Shown: one piece after another, positions 60,031 through 64,000 of the stretch
Layout: the number at the start of each line of letters is the position of its first letter
Numbering within the stretch: the stretch's first letter is position 1
From: Ornithinimicrobium sufpigmenti
GTDB lineage: Bacteria > Actinomycetota > Actinomycetes > Actinomycetales > Dermatophilaceae
Assembly: GCF_004322775.1 (NCBI RefSeq)
Contig: NZ_CP036403.1
Coordinates: 1,240,001-1,304,000 of the forward strand
Length of the DNA stretch: 64,000 bases
Direction of reading: 5' to 3'
The notes under the pieces: model-generated
Told to the model about the DNA's origin: nothing
What the model saw: the letters and a program-made list of their open reading frames with translations, nothing else
Databases searched by the model: none
Made by a program: the position numbers and the translations under genes

Positions 60031-61157
60031 AGGCTCACTCCCATCGCGCGGGCGAAGCCCTCCTGGGCGCGCACCAGCGCCTCCAGGCGGGTCAGGTCGG
60101 TCGGCTCGGTGGCCAGCAGCGCGTCGGCCTCGGCCATCAGGGCCCGCATCGCGCCGGCGTCGGGCAGGGCCTCCAGCGCCGTCCGCAACCGGGCGACCTG
60201 CTCGGCGAGGTCCTGCCGCCGCGCCAGGGCGGCGGCATACTCGGCGTGGGCGTGCGCGAGCGCGCGCTCCACCCGCTCCAGCCGGGACAGGTATGCGGTG
60301 AGCTCCTCCGGGTCCGTCGGCACCGGCCCGAGGGCGTTCACGTCGGGGATCCCCAGGGTGGGGGCGGGGGTGACCTCCGCCCGGGCCCGGGCGGCCAGCT
60401 GGCGCAGGGCCTCGCCGCGCGCGCTGAGCTCGGCCACCTCGCGGGTGGCCTGCTGGTGGTCGGCCTTGGCGTGGGCCCGCGCGGAGGCCGCGACGATGAG
60501 GTCGCGCTCGACCGTCGCGGCCTGCGACTCCAGCGGCCCGAGCAGCCCACCGACGTCGGCGCCGCGGCGGGCCCGTTCGGTGATGTCGGTCAGCCGTTGG
60601 TCCAGCTGCGCGTGCACGTCGGCGGCGGACCCCCGTCGGCGCGAGGGCACGAGCGCGACCTGGTCGGCGATCCGCTCGACCTGCTGGCGCAGCGCGCGCA
60701 GGCGGCCGGAGAGGTCCGGGTCGGCGCCGTCGAGACGCAGCCGGGAGCGTAGCGAGGAGGCCAGGGAGTCCGAGAGCCGGCACGCCTCGGGCAGCGAGAC
60801 GGCCAGCGCCTGCTGGCCGCGCGACCCCGCCTGCTCCAGCGTGCCCCAGACGAGGGTGGTGATGCGGCGCCGCTCCTGCTCACCGACCCGGCCGTTGTCC
60901 CAGGTGGCCAGGATGAGGTCCAGGCGGTCGGCGACCGCCTGCCACAGGGTCATGGAGAGGGTGACGTCGGGGGTGACGGCGGCCCGGTCCGCGGGGTCGG
61001 ACAGCTCCAGCGCGGCGCGGTCCAGGGCGTCCAGCTCGGTGCGGCGCTGATCCTTCCAGCGCATCATCGCGTCCAGGTAGCGCAGCAGCTCGGGCGCGGG
61101 GACGTCGGCCCCGAGCGACCCGGGGGCCGTCGGGGTGACGGCGTAGGGCGTGCTCAT
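60027..61157 (-). CDS. Coiled-coil protein of the PknG operon
   Basis: The 376-residue soluble, Ala/Leu/Arg-rich protein is almost wholly helical with long heptad stretches (LRALRQQVERIADQVALV; RRQDLAEQVARLRTALEAL; ALVRAQEGFARAMG). No domain is recognised. It begins MSTPYAVTPTAPGS, has two Trp and no Cys, and may act as a scaffold between membrane proteins and kinase (inference). It overlaps the preceding gene by four bases (ATGA-type) and the pknG start by GTGA. Confidence 0.82.
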   Translation of the reverse strand: MSTPYAVTPTAPGSLGADVPAPELLRYLDAMMRWKDQRRTELDALDRAALELSDPADRAAVTPDVTLSMTLWQAVADRLDLILATWDNGRVGEQERRRITTLVWGTLEQAGSRGQQALAVSLPEACRLSDSLASSLRSRLRLDGADPDLSGRLRALRQQVERIADQVALVPSRRRGSAADVHAQLDQRLTDITERARRGADVGGLLGPLESQAATVERDLIVAASARAHAKADHQQATREVAELSARGEALRQLAARARAEVTPAPTLGIPDVNALGPVPTDPEELTAYLSRLERVERALAHAHAEYAAALARRQDLAEQVARLRTALEALPDAGAMRALMAEADALLATEPTDLTRLEALVRAQEGFARAMGVSL

Positions 61158-62368
61158 CCGCGGCCTCCCCGACGTCCCGCGCGTCCCGCGCGTCCCCGAG
61201 CAGGAGCGTTGCGGTGGGTGTTGCGCACCCGGGCGTTCTGGCTGCCGCGGGCGGTGCGACTGTCTCGACTGTCCCGACGGTCCTGCCCCTTGGCCTTGCG
61301 GTCGGCCGGACGCTTGGCTCCTGCGGGGCTCGAGCTGCCCGCGCCGGAGGATGTGCGCAGCTGCTCCGGCCGGCCCGAGGGCGCCAGGACCGCCGCGACC
61401 GCCAGCCCGACCGTGGCCAGGGAGGTGAGGAGCAGTCCCGCGACACCGGGCGGGTCATCGGCGGCCGCCAGCACCGCGGAGTCCGCCGCGCTGAGCTGGT
61501 CGCGGCGCTGGTCCCAGATCGGAGCCAGCGCATCGATGAGGACAGGTGCCTGTGCCAGCTGCTCCTCCGGGGTGAGGTCAGCGAACTCCGCCCGCACGTC
61601 GTAGTAGTCCTGCACCACGTCCTCCGGGACGTCCTCCAGGTCCAGGTAGTAGTCGCGGGTCCAGTAGTCCTCGTCGCCCGAGACGCCCCGGTCCACGCCG
61701 AAGGCCGCCGCGAGGTCACGTCCCTGGGCGCTGACGGTGGCACGGTACTCCCGGCCCACCTCGTCCCTGGCGGTCGCGGCCTCGGACAGCGACCCGACCT
61801 GCTGGTAGGTGTTCAGGTAGACCGTGCTCGCCACACCGGTGATCGCCCCGACCCCGAGCAGGGCCAGCCCGACGTAGGCGCGGTCCTTGACCGCCAGCCG
61901 GATGAGCCCGGCCAGCGCCAGGAGCATGGCGCCCATCGCCCACCAGGACAGGGCCGAGCCGGGGAGCATCGCCTCGGTGACCCGCTCGACGTCGCTGCGG
62001 CCGACAGCCGCGTCGCTGATCAGGTAGCGCTGGTCCTCCCACTGGTTGACCGGCCGGATGGCTCCGGGTGACTGGTCGGTGGCGATGATCTCGATGGCTT
62101 CGCCCAGGCGGTCGGTGCCGGTGCTGTAGGGCAGCGGCACGACGTCCTGCGCCTGCTCGACGAGAGTGAGCACCTGCTCGGACTGCTCCTCGACCGCGGC
62201 CAGCGCCTCGTCCGACGGCGCACTGCCGACCTCCTGCATGCGCAGGGCGATGAGCTCGTCGTAGGCCCGGGTCGCCTCGTCCCACGCCACCTGGCCGTCG
62301 GCCAGGGTGGCGTACTCGCCGATCTCGCCCTCCGAGGGCGGCGTCCCGGCCGAGACGAGCGCGACCAC
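61154..62368 (-). CDS. Membrane protein of the PknG operon, part after a frameshift
   Basis: This 404-residue reading starts at a GTG (VALVSAGTPPSEGEIGEYA) inside what looks like the first membrane helix (the in-frame upstream codons give LLAGVVAVSAVVALVSAG). It has an extracellular helical segment, two central helices (about 138-157 and 164-185), a second extracellular helical segment (VSAQGRDLAAAFGVDRG), a helix near 310-328 and a basic Arg/Gly-rich cytoplasmic tail. It is probably the C-terminal two-thirds of a longer protein whose coiled-coil N-terminus lies in another frame (62411-62793). The layout resembles the neighbouring membrane protein at 62864 and, loosely, GlnX. Confidence 0.7.
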   Translation of the reverse strand: MVALVSAGTPPSEGEIGEYATLADGQVAWDEATRAYDELIALRMQEVGSAPSDEALAAVEEQSEQVLTLVEQAQDVVPLPYSTGTDRLGEAIEIIATDQSPGAIRPVNQWEDQRYLISDAAVGRSDVERVTEAMLPGSALSWWAMGAMLLALAGLIRLAVKDRAYVGLALLGVGAITGVASTVYLNTYQQVGSLSEAATARDEVGREYRATVSAQGRDLAAAFGVDRGVSGDEDYWTRDYYLDLEDVPEDVVQDYYDVRAEFADLTPEEQLAQAPVLIDALAPIWDQRRDQLSAADSAVLAAADDPPGVAGLLLTSLATVGLAVAAVLAPSGRPEQLRTSSGAGSSSPAGAKRPADRKAKGQDRRDSRDSRTARGSQNARVRNTHRNAPARGRAGRAGRRGGRG

Positions 62369-62410
62369 CGCCGAGACGGCGACGACGCCCGCGAGCAGGC
62401 CGGCCGTCCC

Positions 62411-62793
62411 TTGGCCCGCAGCCTGCCCCTGGGCGGCAGGGTGCGGGCGACCCGCGGCACGGTGTGCGCCGTGCCGCTGCGCTCGGCCTGCCGGCGCACG
62501 CGGCGCTCGGCCGCCATCAGGTCTCGCTCGGCGTCGTCGATGCGGCGCTGACGCTCGATCAGCTCCTGCTCGGTGCGCCGCCGCTCCTCCTCGAGCTGGG
62601 CCTCCGCGCGCTCCCGCTCGGCCCGGATCCGCTCCTCGGCCTCGGCGCGCTCACGGAGCAGCTCCTCGCGCTGGCGGCGCAGCTCCTCGAGCGTGGTGTC
62701 CTCCACCTCGGGGCCGCGCTCGCCGATGACGAGCATGGGTGGCGCGTCGCCGTCCTCGTGCGCCCCGTCCCCCCGCCGGTCCTGGTCACTCAC
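62411..62793 (-). pseudogene. N-terminal coiled-coil half, out of frame with the rest
   Basis: From GTG 62793 (AAGGG ten bases upstream) the frame encodes a strongly charged coiled coil (RREELLRERAEAEE-type heptads, then RRRTEQELIERQRRIDDAE) and RVARTLPPRGRLRAKG, ideal as the cytoplasmic side of a membrane helix. The helix itself (AGLLAGVVAVSAVVALVSAG) lies one frame away. A single missing G in the run at 62408-62410 (CCC on the plus strand) accounts for it: four instead of three would read AKGTAGLLAG. In its own frame the product runs into unrelated Ser/Arg sequence to a stop at 62020. Sequencing error and true mutation are both possible. Confidence 0.7.
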
Positions 62794-62863
62794 TGCATCC
62801 ACCCTTCATCGATCGGTCCGTTCCCCACGCTCAGCCCCGTGTCCACGCCCACCTGGTCCACGC

Positions 62864-64000
62864 TCAGCGGTAGTCCCGCAGCCGGCGCGTCAGGCCCGTC
62901 CAGGCGAGCCCGGCACCGACCAGCCCGAGCAGGAGCGCGACGCCGGAGGTGATGCCGGCCGGCCGGCCGACGGCCGCGACCGCGGTGTCGAGCTGGTCGT
63001 CCAGCCGGTCCCGCAGGACGGTCTCCAGCTGGGTGAACGTCGCTTGGGTGGCGCTGACCGCCTCCCCGCCGGGCTCCGGGGTCGCCTCGACGATCTCCTC
63101 CCACAGGGTGCGGGCGTCCCCGGCACCGACGGCCCGTCCGGCCTCGGCCGCCTCGTCGGGCCACCGGTCACCCTGCCCCGGGGTGAGGGCATGCTGGGTG
63201 GTCCGGGCCTGGTACACCTCCTGCAGGGCGGTGGCGGCCGCCGTCGTGTCCGCGAGCCGCTGGTCGTAGGTGAGGGGCAGCGCGGAGGGGTTGAACGACA
63301 GGTAGGTCAGTCCCGCGGTGATGGCCGTGGCGAGGAGCAGGGGCACGTTGACGATGCGGCGGGTCCGCAGCGCCAGCCAGACCATGAGCCCGACCAGCCC
63401 GAGGGTGGCCACGGTGCCCACGGTGCCGGTGAGCATCGACCGGGACCCCGTCCGCAGGTCCTGCGCGTGGCGCTCGGCGACCTGGTCCGTGCGTTCGACC
63501 GCGGACCCCGAGACCTGGGAGGCCGTGCCGTACACCGCGGTGACGCTCTCCGAGCCTGGGGACGCAGCGTTCTGCGCGGCGGCGACGGCGCGCTCGGCGC
63601 CCAGCACGAAGGTGGACCACTCCCGGGCGATCTCGCCCGACTCGAACCGGTCGGTGCCGAGGGAGGTGAGGTCCGTGCCCACCTGGGTCACGGCGTCGTC
63701 GAACGAGTCTCGCGCGCCCTGCTGGTCGCCGCCGGCGATCCGTTCGGCCGTCCGCAGGTCGGCCTGCGCGATCTCCACGCCCGCGCGCTCGGCCGCCACC
63801 CACTGCTGGGCGATGACGTCCGGGGTGGCGTTCAGCCCGTCGGTGGAGAAGGTCCCGGTCGCGGCGACGCCGGTCAGCAGCACCGCCGTCGCGGCCCCGG
63901 CCCGGGCCAGGCGCAGGAGCCTGGGGGTGTTCCAGGACGACCGTGCCGCGGTGGGGCCCTGTCCGACTCCCTTGCCCTTGCTCTGCGCGGCCGGCTGCGT
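62864..64000 (-). CDS. Membrane protein heading the PknG operon (GlnX-like?), partial
   Basis: The frame is open to the window end with no convincing start, so the N-terminus lies beyond. The visible 378 residues have a basic cytoplasmic start, a first helix (RAGAATAVLLTGVAATG), an extracellular helical domain of about 120 residues, two close helices (TGTVGTVATLGLVGLMVWLAL; VPLLLATAITAGLTYLSF), another extracellular helical domain and a last helix (GITSGVALLLGLVGAGLAW). This fits a sensor with paired helical domains as proposed for GlnX, which couples an amino-acid-binding protein to PknG. The identification is tentative. Confidence 0.75.
   Translation of the reverse strand, partial: TQPAAQSKGKGVGQGPTAARSSWNTPRLLRLARAGAATAVLLTGVAATGTFSTDGLNATPDVIAQQWVAAERAGVEIAQADLRTAERIAGGDQQGARDSFDDAVTQVGTDLTSLGTDRFESGEIAREWSTFVLGAERAVAAAQNAASPGSESVTAVYGTASQVSGSAVERTDQVAERHAQDLRTGSRSMLTGTVGTVATLGLVGLMVWLALRTRRIVNVPLLLATAITAGLTYLSFNPSALPLTYDQRLADTTAAATALQEVYQARTTQHALTPGQGDRWPDEAAEAGRAVGAGDARTLWEEIVEATPEPGGEAVSATQATFTQLETVLRDRLDDQLDTAVAAVGRPAGITSGVALLLGLVGAGLAWTGLTRRLRDYR

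Noticed and set aside
57976-61050. 1024-codon plus-strand frame opposite pknG
   Set aside because: Antisense shadow of PknG and the coiled-coil gene; composition is biased and no start signal exists.
62020-62410. Continuation of the coiled-coil frame as a separate 257-residue protein
   Set aside because: After residue ~130 the translation is Ser/Arg-rich out-of-frame shadow of the membrane-protein gene; a frameshift explains it better.
62401-62416. Programmed -1 ribosomal frameshift at the GGG run
   Set aside because: The codons GCC-AAG-GGA do not form a standard X-XXY-YYZ slippery site; an indel is simpler.
1-64000. Insertion sequences, integrases, tRNA genes, rRNA genes and CRISPR arrays
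   Set aside because: Looked for transposase or integrase motifs, cloverleaf-like intergenic segments and regularly spaced repeats; none was found.

Overview
The window is very GC-rich, gene-dense chromosome of a Gram-positive actinobacterium. GTG and TTG starts, ATGA/GTGA stop-start overlaps, a PknG-type kinase, a BTAD regulator, an F420-type luciferase-like enzyme and short or leaderless -10/start spacings (TAnnnT, 6-7 nt, start codon) all fit Micrococcales, possibly the Intrasporangiaceae/Ornithinimicrobium-Serinicoccus group. The family assignment is inference. I saw no rRNA, tRNA, transposase or CRISPR array, and no gene-free stretch longer than 300 bp.

Layout. 1-1.2 kb: end of a NarL-type sensor kinase and its response regulator. 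1.2-8.5 kb: accessory block with a hemerythrin protein, a PH-domain protein, a relic of a Phd/YefM antitoxin, a giant beta-propeller/KAP P-loop NTPase and, divergently, a NERD-nuclease/UvrD-type helicase. This is the best candidate for a conflict (defence-like) module. 8.5-13 kb: F420-type oxidoreductase, a VanZ/RDD/DUF218 triple fusion and an MFS exporter. 13-22.4 kb: sugar locus 1, with a ROK repressor divergent from an RbsA-type ABC importer, two TIM-barrel isomerases and a Gfo/Idh/MocA dehydrogenase. 22.4-28.2 kb: amidohydrolase, DedA protein, CDF cation transporter, YceI protein behind a palindromic operator, Mug-type DNA glycosylase and a Rieske FAD oxidoreductase.

28.3-38.3 kb: sugar locus 2, an eight-gene polyol operon (binding protein, two permeases, mannitol-type dehydrogenase, two zinc dehydrogenases, XylB, P-loop sugar kinase). 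It is read leftward from a strong imperfect palindrome shared with a divergent SorC-family regulator, and it has no ATPase gene. 38.4-42.2 kb: a small RelA/SpoT-type synthetase and a polymorphic toxin/immunity pair. 42.3-49.2 kb: AtoE-type fatty-acid permease, zinc dehydrogenase, FMN reductase, luciferase-like enzyme, BTAD regulator, and a membrane protein plus YtrA-type GntR pair behind a TTTGTG palindrome.

49.2-64 kb: cell-envelope and Ser/Thr signalling genes. A lipoprotein and two paralogous membrane beta-domain proteins are followed by a tightly overlapped leftward operon. In transcription order this has a membrane protein (cut by the window end), a coiled-coil membrane protein broken by a one-base frameshift, a coiled-coil protein, PknG, a PP2C phosphatase, a VWA protein and an FHA protein. 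Kinase, phosphatase and phosphopeptide reader in one transcript suggest a complete phospho-signalling circuit, probably fed by the membrane proteins as in the GlnX-GlnH-PknG system (inference).
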